Shown here one piece after another: positions 40,275 to 47,273 of a DNA stretch of 64,000 nt (its first letter is position 1; each line of letters starts with the position of its first letter). The translations under genes were made by a program, and so were the position numbers. The stretch is from DATBLE01 sp963837265 (GTDB lineage: Bacteria; Actinomycetota; Thermoleophilia; Gaiellales; Gaiellaceae): positions 62,001 through 126,000 of the forward strand of contig CAWIMQ010000011.1 of NCBI GenBank assembly GCA_963837265.1, read 5' to 3'. Below the pieces are notes generated by a model, which did not search any database, was not told the origin of the DNA, and was given only the letters and a program-made list of their open reading frames with translations.

Positions 40275-41182
40275 TCGTGCGGTGGGGGCTCGAGGAGCTG
40301 CCCGGCGTCCTCGACGACGCCGGGGTCGACCGGCCGCTGCTCGTCGCCGGGCCCCGCTGGGACAAGCTCGCGATTCCCGCCGCGGCGCGCTGGAGCGAGA
40401 TCCCCTCCGACCGGATCGCCGTTCCGCGCGAGGTGGACGGCATCCTCGCCGTCGGGGGCGGGAGCGCGATCGACACGGCCAAGGCTGCGTCGGCGGCCTC
40501 GCGCCTGCCGCTCGTCTCCGTTCCGACCACCTACTCGGGTGCGGAGTGGACCGGCTTCTTCGGCATTCGCACGCCCGAGCGGCGGCAGGTCGGCGGCGGT
40601 GCGGGCGCACGGCTGGCCGGCATCGTCTACGAGCCGGAGCTGACCCTCGACCTGCCCCGCTCCGAGACCGGCGGCACGGCGATGAACGCGCTCGCCCATT
40701 GCGTCGAGGCCCTTTACCCGGGCGAGCTCGAGGAGGCTCGTCGCGGAGCATCCGGCATCGACCGCTGGTTGCCCGCCGTGCTCGAGGACGGCCACGATCT
40801 CGAGGCCCGCCGGCGACTGCTCGAGGCGGCGGGCGACGCGGGGCAGGCGCTGGCCAGGAACGGCCTGTACCTCGGGCATGCGATGGCGCAGGCCGTCGGG
40901 GGCCGCTACGGGCTTCCGCACGGAGCGATGAACGCGATCTGCCTCCCGCCGGCCATGCGGTTCAACGAGCCCGTGGTCCCGCGCGCGATGACCGCCGTCT
41001 CCGTCGAGCGCGTCGAGGAGCTGGCGAGGCTCGGCGGATTCGAGCGGCTGCGCGACTTCGGCGTCCCCGAGGCGGACCTCGACGACCTCGGCGCGGCCGC
41101 CGCGGCACGTTCCGGGGCGCAGGCCAACCCCAGGCCGGCGAGCGCGGCGCTGGTCGCAGAGCTCTACCGCTCGGTCTGGTAG
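40271..41182 (+). CDS. Iron-containing alcohol dehydrogenase, maleylacetate reductase-like
   Basis: A 303-residue protein of the Fe-ADH/dehydroquinate synthase superfamily. The NAD-binding GGGSAIDTAKA is at about residues 58-68. GTAMNALAHCVEALYPG matches maleylacetate reductases, in which the metal Asp of ordinary Fe-ADHs is Asn, and YLGHAMAQAVGGRYGLPHGAMNA supplies the His positions (split as YLGHAMAQAVGG and RYGLPHGAMNA). It is about 50 residues shorter than usual. Family members reduce maleylacetate to 3-oxoadipate in aromatic breakdown, but no ring-cleavage genes are in the window. Confidence 0.8.
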   Translation: MIVRWGLEELPGVLDDAGVDRPLLVAGPRWDKLAIPAAARWSEIPSDRIAVPREVDGILAVGGGSAIDTAKAASAASRLPLVSVPTTYSGAEWTGFFGIRTPERRQVGGGAGARLAGIVYEPELTLDLPRSETGGTAMNALAHCVEALYPGELEEARRGASGIDRWLPAVLEDGHDLEARRRLLEAAGDAGQALARNGLYLGHAMAQAVGGRYGLPHGAMNAICLPPAMRFNEPVVPRAMTAVSVERVEELARLGGFERLRDFGVPEADLDDLGAAAAARSGAQANPRPASAALVAELYRSVW

Positions 41183-41225
41183 CGGTATCGTCCCTGCGCG
41201 GCGGGCCAACCGAGGGAGGAGTTCG

Positions 41226-41462
41226 ATGCCGAAGAGCCGTTTGCTGACAGTCGCCGCCGTCGTGGTCGGCGTCGCGCTGATCGTCGTCGCGGTCGTCTAC
41301 TGGGCCGAGCCGGCCAGGTCGCTGCCCGGCTTCTTCCCCGGCCACGAGGCGGGGTCCGGCCACCACCACGCGAAGCACGGCATCGCCTCCTTCCTCGTCG
41401 GCCTGGCGGTGCTCGCCTTCGCGTGGTTCCAGAGCGCGCCGAAGCGCTCGAAGGCCGCTTGA
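41226..41462 (+). CDS. 78-residue two-helix membrane protein
   Basis: Starts at ATG 41226 with GGGAGGAG about 5 bases upstream. It has two hydrophobic helices (about 7-26 and 52-68) joined by a histidine-rich loop (GHEAGSGHHHAKHG) that might bind metal. The C terminus is basic. The next gene, uppP, begins by TTGA overlap at its stop. No family is recognised; position suggests co-expression with undecaprenyl pyrophosphate recycling. Confidence 0.65.
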   Translation: MPKSRLLTVAAVVVGVALIVVAVVYWAEPARSLPGFFPGHEAGSGHHHAKHGIASFLVGLAVLAFAWFQSAPKRSKAA

Positions 41463-42310
41463 TCTCCTACTGGCAAGCGATCGTCCTGGGCCTGCTCCAG
41501 GGCTTCTCCGAGCTGTTCCCGATCTCGAGCCTCGGGCACAGCGTGATCGTCGCCAAGCTGGTGGGCTGGCACATCAAGCAGAACGACAACTTCTTTCTCA
41601 CGTTCCTCGTCGGGACGCACTCGGCCACCGCGCTCGTCCTGCTCGGGTTCTTCTGGCGCGACTGGGTGCGGATCCTCAAGGGCCTCGGTCGGAGCCTCCG
41701 CGACCGCGAGGTCGCCGACACGGACGCCAGGCTCGCCTGGCTGCTGATCGTGGCGACGATCCCGGCAGGGATCCTCGGGCTCACGCTCGAGCACAAGCTC
41801 CGCCACGTCTTCACCTCGGCGGAGTCGGCCTCGATCTTCCTGGCCGCGAACGGGTTTCTCCTCTACGGCGCCGAGCTCCTCCGCCGCCGTGCGCCGTCGG
41901 CCGAGACAGGGGACCCGGACGAGCGGATCGCCCGGCGGGTCGGCTGGAAGGAGTCGTTCGGGGTCGGCGCCGCCCAGGCGCTCGCTCTGATCCCGGGCTT
42001 CTCGCGCTCCGGCGCGACGATGGGCGGCGGGTTGCTGGTCGGGCTCTCGAACGAAGACGCCGCACGGTTCGCGTTCCTGCTCGCGACGCCGATCATCGGC
42101 GCAGCCGCTGTTCTCAAGCTGCCCGACCTGTTCGGCTCCACCGGCAACGGCGTTCGGGGACAGACTCTCGTCGGCGCGATCTGCGCCGCGGTAACGGCCT
42201 ACCTCGCGGTCAGGTTCCTGATGCGCTTCTTCCACACGAACCGGCTGACACCCTTCGCGGTCTACTGCCTGTGCGCGGGCGCGGCTGCGGCAATCTATTT
42301 CACTCTCTAA
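41459..42310 (+). CDS. uppP: Undecaprenyl-diphosphatase UppP (BacA)
   Basis: A 283-residue polytopic membrane enzyme that dephosphorylates undecaprenyl pyrophosphate so the carrier can be reused in peptidoglycan and polysaccharide synthesis. The signature motifs are GFSELFPISSLGHSVI near the N terminus (E and S/H of the active site) and LIPGFSRSGATMGGGLL in the middle. The start is TTG 41459 overlapping the stop of the small membrane gene; translation from 41423 would add 12 residues. The last residues are close to the C terminus of the last helix, as usual. Confidence 0.93.
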   Translation: MISYWQAIVLGLLQGFSELFPISSLGHSVIVAKLVGWHIKQNDNFFLTFLVGTHSATALVLLGFFWRDWVRILKGLGRSLRDREVADTDARLAWLLIVATIPAGILGLTLEHKLRHVFTSAESASIFLAANGFLLYGAELLRRRAPSAETGDPDERIARRVGWKESFGVGAAQALALIPGFSRSGATMGGGLLVGLSNEDAARFAFLLATPIIGAAAVLKLPDLFGSTGNGVRGQTLVGAICAAVTAYLAVRFLMRFFHTNRLTPFAVYCLCAGAAAAIYFTL

Positions 42311-42329
42311 TTTCTTGCATTAGGTCTGC

Positions 42330-42335
42330 TATCGT
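42330..42335 (+). promoter_or_regulatory. Leaderless -10 box TATCGT
   Basis: TATCGT, 6 bases, then ATG 42342; probable promoter for the flavoprotein-fumarase-sulfur operon. Confidence 0.45.
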
Positions 42336-42341
42336 TCGGCA

Positions 42342-43622
42342 ATGCCCGAGCGGCCCTCGTTCGACGTGCTCGTGATCGGCAGCGGGGCCTCGGGCCTGGC
42401 CGCCGCCGTCTCCGCCGAGCGGGCCGGCGCACGGGTCGCGCTCGCGACGAAGGGCACGCTCCAGTCGTGCAACTCGGCGAAGGCACAGGGCGGGATCCAG
42501 GCCTCGTTCGGCGAGGACGACTCGCCCGAGCTGCACGCCGAGGACGTCCGGCGTAGCTCGCACGAGACCGCCGACCGCCGTCTCGTCGAGGTCCTCACCG
42601 GCGAGGCGCAGAGCGCGATCCACTGGCTCGAGGACCTGGGGGTTCGCTTCACGCGCGACATTACGCCCACCGCACGGGGTGCCTTGGCGGTGGGCGGAAC
42701 GGCAATGCGGCGAAGCCGCGAGACGAACGGCGGCTACCGGCTGGCGCGCTGCGGCGGCGCGAGCCGGAAGCGCCTGCTCCAGGTCGGCGACCGCACCGGG
42801 CACGCCATCACCACCGCACTGCGCGAGGCGTGGGAGTCGGGCGGCGGCACGACGTTCGCGAAGAGCCCGCTCGCGGGCCTGGAGCGGGGCGAGAACGGGT
42901 GGGTCGCGCGGTGCGGCGACCACGAGCTCGAGGCCGGGTCGGTCGTCCTCGCCGCCGGCGGCCGCTGCTTCCGCGAGGCCGAGGAGCGAGGCGAGCTCTC
43001 GACCAACCATCCCGGCGCGACGGGCGAGGTGACGCGAATCGCGCTCGACCTCGGTGCGGAGGCGCGCGACCTGGACGCTCTGCAGTACCACCCGAACGGC
43101 GGCGCCTGGCCGCCCAACATGCAGGGCTACTCGATCCCGGAGACGACACGCGCCTACGGGGCCGTCCTCCTGAACGCCGACCGGGAGGAGTTCACCGACT
43201 CCCTCGGGCCTCGCGACGCCGTCTCGCAGGCGATCTTCGACGAGGTCGCGGAGGGGAACGGGGTCGAGACGCCCGACGGCCGCCCCGCGGTCCTGCTCGA
43301 CACGACGCGGATCCCGGAGGCCGATGCCGACGTCTCGCTGCCGTACATGCTGCGCCGCTACCGGGCGGCGGGAATCGACCCCCTGACCGAACCGATCTAC
43401 ACGTACCCTGTTCTCCACTACCAGAACGGCGGCCTGGTGATCGACACCGAGGGTCGGACGACGCTCGAGGGTCTCTTCGCCTGCGGCGAGATCGCGGGCG
43501 GCACGCACGGACGCAACCGGATGATGGGGAACAGCCTGCTCGAATGCGCGGTCTTCGGAAGACGCGGGGGGAAGGCCGCAGCGCGCTCTGCCGGCGCAGC
43601 GCGCGCTAGGGGAGCCGCGTGA
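42342..43622 (+). CDS. FrdA/SdhA/NadB-family flavoprotein, short form
   Basis: A 426-residue FAD protein. The Rossmann motif VIGSGASGLAAA is at about 10-21 and AKAQGGIQA is the FAD-linking region. Active-site residues of the fumarate reductase family are visible: QYHPNGG, PETTRAYG, LGPRDAVSQAI (catalytic Arg), VLHYQNGGLVID and GGTHGRNRMMGNSLLE. The C-terminal helical domain of SdhA/FrdA/NadB is missing, so it is a catalytic core only; no iron-sulfur or membrane subunit is nearby. It is coupled to fumarase alpha (GTGA at 43619-43622). It may oxidise or reduce a C4 or related unsaturated acid; TfrA-like or aspartate oxidase-like roles are alternatives. Confidence 0.78.
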   Translation: MPERPSFDVLVIGSGASGLAAAVSAERAGARVALATKGTLQSCNSAKAQGGIQASFGEDDSPELHAEDVRRSSHETADRRLVEVLTGEAQSAIHWLEDLGVRFTRDITPTARGALAVGGTAMRRSRETNGGYRLARCGGASRKRLLQVGDRTGHAITTALREAWESGGGTTFAKSPLAGLERGENGWVARCGDHELEAGSVVLAAGGRCFREAEERGELSTNHPGATGEVTRIALDLGAEARDLDALQYHPNGGAWPPNMQGYSIPETTRAYGAVLLNADREEFTDSLGPRDAVSQAIFDEVAEGNGVETPDGRPAVLLDTTRIPEADADVSLPYMLRRYRAAGIDPLTEPIYTYPVLHYQNGGLVIDTEGRTTLEGLFACGEIAGGTHGRNRMMGNSLLECAVFGRRGGKAAARSAGAARARGAA

Positions 43623-44518
43623 GCGCGACTGTCTCTAACCACCTCGAGGACGCGGTCGTCGAGGTGGCTGCCCACCTGTACGTCTGGGCGCTGAAGGACA
43701 TCCCGCAGGATCTCCGGGATGCGCTGGCCGATGCGGCTAAGCGTGAGACGTCGGTTCCGGGGCGACGGGTGCTGTCGACGATCTTGAAGAACGTGCAGGT
43801 TGCGGACGAAGCCCGCAACCTGGTGTGCCAGGACACGGGGATCGCCGTCTACACCTGCCGGGTCGGCGAGGGCTTCCCGCTCCACCCGGCCCGGATCTAC
43901 CAGGCGCTGAAGGCCGGCACCGAGCGCGCCACCGTCGAGCATCCGCTGCGCTCGAACGCGGTGCACACGATCACCCGCGAGAACACAGGCCCGAACACGG
44001 GCTACCGGCTCCCGATCGTGCACTGGGAGTTCGTGGCCGGCTGGGACGGCCTCGACGTCAAGTGCGTGCCGAAGGGCTCGGGGTCGGAGAACATGAGCTT
44101 CCTGAAGATGCTCAATCCCGCGGACGGCGTCCGCGGGATCAAGGAATTCGTTCTGGAGTCCATCGTCGGAGCGGGGGGGAAGCCTTGCCCTCCCGGAATC
44201 GTCGGCGTGGGGATCGGAGGGTCCGCCGACTACGCCATGTACCTGGCAAAGGAGGCAATCGCACGTCCTGTCGGCACTCGAAATTCAGATCCTCTGGTTC
44301 GTGAGCTCGAACAGGAGCTGTTCGAGCTCTTGAACGAGACCGGGATCGGCCCGATGGGCCTCGGCGGCGACGTCACCGTTCTCAACTGCCACATCGAGCA
44401 CGCGGACACGCACATGACCCTCAATCCGGTGGCGGTCAACTACCAGTGCTGGGCCGCGCGCCGCGCGACCGCCCACGTCGCCGCCGACGGCAGCGTCGAG
44501 TACGACCGGGAGGCCTAG
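43619..44518 (+). CDS. Class I fumarate hydratase, alpha subunit
   Basis: A 299-residue N-terminal-type subunit of iron-sulfur fumarases/tartrate dehydratases. Cluster cysteines are in VCQDTGIAVYTC, GGKPCPPGIVGVGIGGS and the HIEHADTHMTLNPVAVNYQCW region (split as HIEHADTHMTL and NPVAVNYQCW). It forms a 4Fe-4S lyase with the beta subunit, encoded about 90 bases downstream. Fumarate hydration is the default reaction; TtdA-type tartrate dehydration and other trans-eliminations of 2-hydroxyacids occur in the family. Translation is coupled to the flavoprotein. Confidence 0.85.
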   Translation: MSATVSNHLEDAVVEVAAHLYVWALKDIPQDLRDALADAAKRETSVPGRRVLSTILKNVQVADEARNLVCQDTGIAVYTCRVGEGFPLHPARIYQALKAGTERATVEHPLRSNAVHTITRENTGPNTGYRLPIVHWEFVAGWDGLDVKCVPKGSGSENMSFLKMLNPADGVRGIKEFVLESIVGAGGKPCPPGIVGVGIGGSADYAMYLAKEAIARPVGTRNSDPLVRELEQELFELLNETGIGPMGLGGDVTVLNCHIEHADTHMTLNPVAVNYQCWAARRATAHVAADGSVEYDREA

Positions 44519-44554
44519 CCGTGCGCCTGTGGAGGCTTCGTCACACAAACGTTT

Positions 44555-44580
44555 CAACCCGAGTGCCAGACACCGGGTTG
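44555..44580 (+). repeat. Hairpin between fumarase alpha and beta genes
   Basis: CAACCCG (44555-44561) pairs with CGGGTTG (44574-44580); inside, GTG-CCAGA-CAC extends the stem. It may set the alpha/beta ratio or be another REP-type palindrome. Confidence 0.5.
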
Positions 44581-44609
44581 GAAAGATCACGAGCAAGGGC
44601 ACGGCTCTG

Positions 44610-45197
44610 ATGGCCACCCACGAGGTCACCTTCCCGGTCCGGGACGAGGCCGAGATCCTGAAGCTCCGGGCCGGCGACGAGGTCGTCGTCCAGGGGCATA
44701 TGATCGGGATCCGCGACCGGACGCAGATGCGGATCTTCGACGAGGGAATCGAGCCGCCCATGGACCTCTCCGGTGCGTTCCTCCTCCACACGGCGCCGAA
44801 CGTGCGCAAGGTCGGCGACGGACGCTACGAGAAGATCTGCATCGGCACGACGACCAGTGCGCGCATGGTGCGCTTCACGGAGCCGCTCGGCGCGCTGTAC
44901 GGTGTCCGCGCGATCTGCGGCAAGGGCGGCTTCCCGGACGAGGCGATCGAGCCGATGCGCAGGCTCGGGATGGTGTACTTCGCGATCGTCGGCGGCGCCG
45001 CGGCGCTGGAGACGACCCAGATCGAGGAGATCGAGGAGGTGGCCTGGGAGGAGCTGATGCCCGAGTGCCTCTGGAAGTTCCGCGTCAAGGACTTCGGGCC
45101 GCTCACGGTCGGGATCGACGCCCACGGCGCCTCGCTCTACCACGACGTCCAGGCGAAAGCCCTCGAGAAGCTGAAGGAGCTCCATGCCCGCCTCTGA
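44610..45197 (+). CDS. Class I fumarate hydratase, beta subunit
   Basis: A 195-residue C-terminal-type subunit from ATG 44610; the frame is open further upstream but that part covers an intergenic hairpin. Family motifs: GTTTSARMVRFTEPLGALYG, AICGKGG and FAIVGGAAAL, with the catalytic Ser-Arg region intact. It completes the alpha-beta enzyme. The 3' end overlaps the ComA-like gene by 14 bp, so the lyase and the phosphosulfolactate synthase-like protein are made together. Confidence 0.85.
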   Translation: MATHEVTFPVRDEAEILKLRAGDEVVVQGHMIGIRDRTQMRIFDEGIEPPMDLSGAFLLHTAPNVRKVGDGRYEKICIGTTTSARMVRFTEPLGALYGVRAICGKGGFPDEAIEPMRRLGMVYFAIVGGAAALETTQIEEIEEVAWEELMPECLWKFRVKDFGPLTVGIDAHGASLYHDVQAKALEKLKELHARL

Positions 45198-45951
45198 GAA
45201 CTTCGACCTCGGGATCAAGCGCGACGGCGGCCTCACCCACGTGCTCGACAAGGGCCTCGGGCCGCGCGCCTGGGAGGACCTGCTCGAGACCTGCGGCGAC
45301 TACATCGACATCATCAAGCTCGGCTGGGGGACCGCCTGGGTGACCGGCAACCTCGAGCGGAAGCTCGAGGTGCTCCGCGAGAAGCCCGTCGTGATCGGCG
45401 GCACCTTCTTCGAGGTCGTCTACGCACGCGACAAGCTCGACGAGTACAAGCGCTGGCTGAGCCGGCGCGGCCTCACCTACGTGGAGATCTCGGACGGCAC
45501 CGTCGAGATCCCGCGCGAGCGCAAGCTCGAGCTGGTCGCCGACTTCGCCCGCGACTTCACCGTCCTCTCCGAGGTCGGCTCCAAGGACTCGGAGGTCGTC
45601 TTCGCCCCCTACGAGTGGGTGCAGTGGATCCAGGAGGAGCTCGCGGCCGGCGCCTGGAAGGTGATCACCGAGTCGCGCGAGGGCGGCACCGCGGGCATCT
45701 TCCGGCCGAGCGGCGAGATGCGCACCGGCCTCGTCGACGAGATCGCACACTCGGTCGACTTCCACGACCTCGTCTGGGAAGCGCCGACGAAGGCGTCGCA
45801 GGCGTGGTTCATCAGGCACTTCGGCCCCGAGGTCAACCTGGGCAACATCCCGCCCGAGGAGGTCATCCCCCTGGAGACGCTCCGTCTCGGCCTGCGGGGA
45901 GACACGCTCAAGGAGGTCTTGCTTGGCGACGCCGAGCCTTCTCCTGCCTGA
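45184..45951 (+). CDS. comA: ComA-like phosphosulfolactate synthase
   Basis: A 255-residue TIM-barrel protein of the ComA family, which in methanogens joins sulfite to phosphoenolpyruvate to give phosphosulfolactate, the first step to coenzyme M. Conserved blocks: DIIKLGWGTAW, VVIGGTFFEVVYA, YVEISDGTVEIP, VLSEVGSKDSE and EAPTKASQAWFIRHFG. Length fits. It lies between fumarase beta (14-bp overlap) and APS reductase (29-bp overlap), whose product is sulfite. Bacterial homologues act in coenzyme M synthesis in Xanthobacter, but most are uncharacterised. No comB, comC or comDE-like gene is visible here. Confidence 0.82.
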   Translation: MPASENFDLGIKRDGGLTHVLDKGLGPRAWEDLLETCGDYIDIIKLGWGTAWVTGNLERKLEVLREKPVVIGGTFFEVVYARDKLDEYKRWLSRRGLTYVEISDGTVEIPRERKLELVADFARDFTVLSEVGSKDSEVVFAPYEWVQWIQEELAAGAWKVITESREGGTAGIFRPSGEMRTGLVDEIAHSVDFHDLVWEAPTKASQAWFIRHFGPEVNLGNIPPEEVIPLETLRLGLRGDTLKEVLLGDAEPSPA

Positions 45952-46615
45952 AGACACGATCTCGGCCGAAGACCTCCTCGCCTGGGCGTACGAGCAGTTC
46001 GGCGAGCGTCTCTGCCTGACCTGCTCGTGGCAGAAGCAGTCGTCCGTGCTCGTGCACATGGTCTCCGAGCTCGGCCTGCCGATCGACGTGATCGAGCTCG
46101 ACACTCAGCTCTTCTTCCGCGAGAGCTACGAGACGCGCGAGCGGCTCGTCGAGCGCTACGGCCTGAACCTGATCCAGCCCGAGGTGATCACGGTCGCCGA
46201 GCAGCACCGGCGCGAAGGCCCGAACCTGTGGGAGCGCGACCCGGACCGCTGCTGCCACATCCGCAAGGTCGAGCCGCTGCTAGAGGCGCTCGAGCCGTAC
46301 GAGGCCTGGGCCTCCGGGATCCGCCGCGACCAGTCCCCGAGCCGCGCGGGCACCCGCAAGGTCGAGTGGTCCGAGCGCTACGACGTCTGGAAGCTTCACC
46401 CGCTCGCCGACTGGGACGAGAAGCGGGTCTGGGCCTACATCCACGTGAACGGGATCCCGTACAACCCGCTGCACGAGACCGGCTACCGGTCGATCGGCTG
46501 CATCCCGTGCACCCGGCCGACCACGCCGGAGGAGGAGGAGCGCGCCGGCCGCTGGGCCGGCTCCGACAAGCTCGAGTGTGGCATCCATTCCAAGGCTTCG
46601 CCCTGGAATGGATAG
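45923..46615 (+). CDS. cysH: Adenylyl-sulfate (APS) reductase, iron-sulfur type
   Basis: A 230-residue CysH-family enzyme from TTG 45923. The cluster cysteines of the APS-type enzyme are present: C110-C111 in DRCCHIRKVEPL and C193/C196 in IGCIPCTRP, plus the catalytic C219 in LECGIH. This CC...CxxC set distinguishes APS reductases from PAPS-specific CysH. It produces sulfite. The upstream ComA-like gene overlaps it, and a hairpin (46583-46613) covers its stop codon; cysC and sat follow. Confidence 0.92.
   Translation: MATPSLLLPEDTISAEDLLAWAYEQFGERLCLTCSWQKQSSVLVHMVSELGLPIDVIELDTQLFFRESYETRERLVERYGLNLIQPEVITVAEQHRREGPNLWERDPDRCCHIRKVEPLLEALEPYEAWASGIRRDQSPSRAGTRKVEWSERYDVWKLHPLADWDEKRVWAYIHVNGIPYNPLHETGYRSIGCIPCTRPTTPEEEERAGRWAGSDKLECGIHSKASPWNG
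46583..46613 (+). repeat. Hairpin with GCGAAGC-type head at the cysH stop
   Basis: Arms ATCCATTCCA (46583-46592) and TGGAATGGAT (46604-46613) enclose A-GGC-TTC-GCC-C. The bottom-strand head reads GCGAAGC. It has the same architecture as the hairpin at 9837-9869 but an unrelated stem. It spans the last codons and the stop region of cysH. Confidence 0.65.
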
Positions 46616-46640
46616 AGAAACGAAAGGAGAGGCGATTTCT

Positions 46641-47273
46641 TTGAACAAGCCTGCCAACCAATCTGCGCAGCAGATTGGCGGCCACATCCATCCGCACGAC
46701 CATCCCGAGTCCGACCGCGTTCGCGCCGGCGGCTTCACGCTGTGGTTCACCGGACTGTCCGGCTCGGGGAAGTCGACGGTCGCCCACCTGGTCGGGCCCG
46801 AGCTCGACCGCCGCGGCCTGGTGGTCGAGTACCTCGACGGCGACAGCGTTCGGCAGCACCTCTCGAAGGGGCTCGGCTTCTCGAAGGAGGACCGGGACAC
46901 CAACATCGAGCGGATCGGCTGGGTCGCCTCGCGGCTCACCCGCCAGGGGGGCGCGGTGATCGCGGCCGCGATCTCGCCCTACCGCGAGACGCGCGCGAAG
47001 GCGCGCGAGCTGGTCGAGGAGTTCGGCCCGTTCGTGGAGGTGTTCGTGAAGGCGTCCGTGGACGAGTGCGCGCGGCGGGACGTCAACGGCCTGTACGCGA
47101 AGGCGTTCGCGGGCGAGATCAAGGGCTTCACCGGCGTCGACGATCCCTACGAGGAGCCCGCGGATCCCGAGATCGTCCTCGACACCGAGGGCCAGGAGCC
47201 CGAGGAGTCGGCGGCGGCGGTCGTGGCGAGGCTCGAGGAGCTGGGGCTCGTCCCGGCGCAGGTGACCGCATGA
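46641..47273 (+). CDS. cysC: Adenylyl-sulfate kinase
   Basis: A 210-residue APS kinase that makes PAPS. The P-loop GLSGSGKST is at about residues 39-47, followed by LDGDSVRQHLSKGLGFS, DRDTNIERIGWVASRL, ISPYRETRAKAR and VFVKASVDECARRDVNGLYAKA (split as VFVKASVDECARRD and VNGLYAKA). The start is TTG 46641 with AAAGGAG 11 bases upstream. The N-terminal extension encodes a perfect 9-3-9 palindrome (46658-46678). Because the sulfur operon also has an APS-type reductase, PAPS is probably for sulfotransferases rather than for assimilation. Confidence 0.93.
   Translation: MNKPANQSAQQIGGHIHPHDHPESDRVRAGGFTLWFTGLSGSGKSTVAHLVGPELDRRGLVVEYLDGDSVRQHLSKGLGFSKEDRDTNIERIGWVASRLTRQGGAVIAAAISPYRETRAKARELVEEFGPFVEVFVKASVDECARRDVNGLYAKAFAGEIKGFTGVDDPYEEPADPEIVLDTEGQEPEESAAAVVARLEELGLVPAQVTA
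46658..46678. repeat. 9-3-9 palindrome in the cysC 5' coding region
   Basis: CCAATCTGC - GCA - GCAGATTGG, perfect arms, 17 bases after the cysC TTG. It encodes part of the non-conserved N-terminal extension, so it may be a translation-control hairpin or an inserted repeat. Confidence 0.6.
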
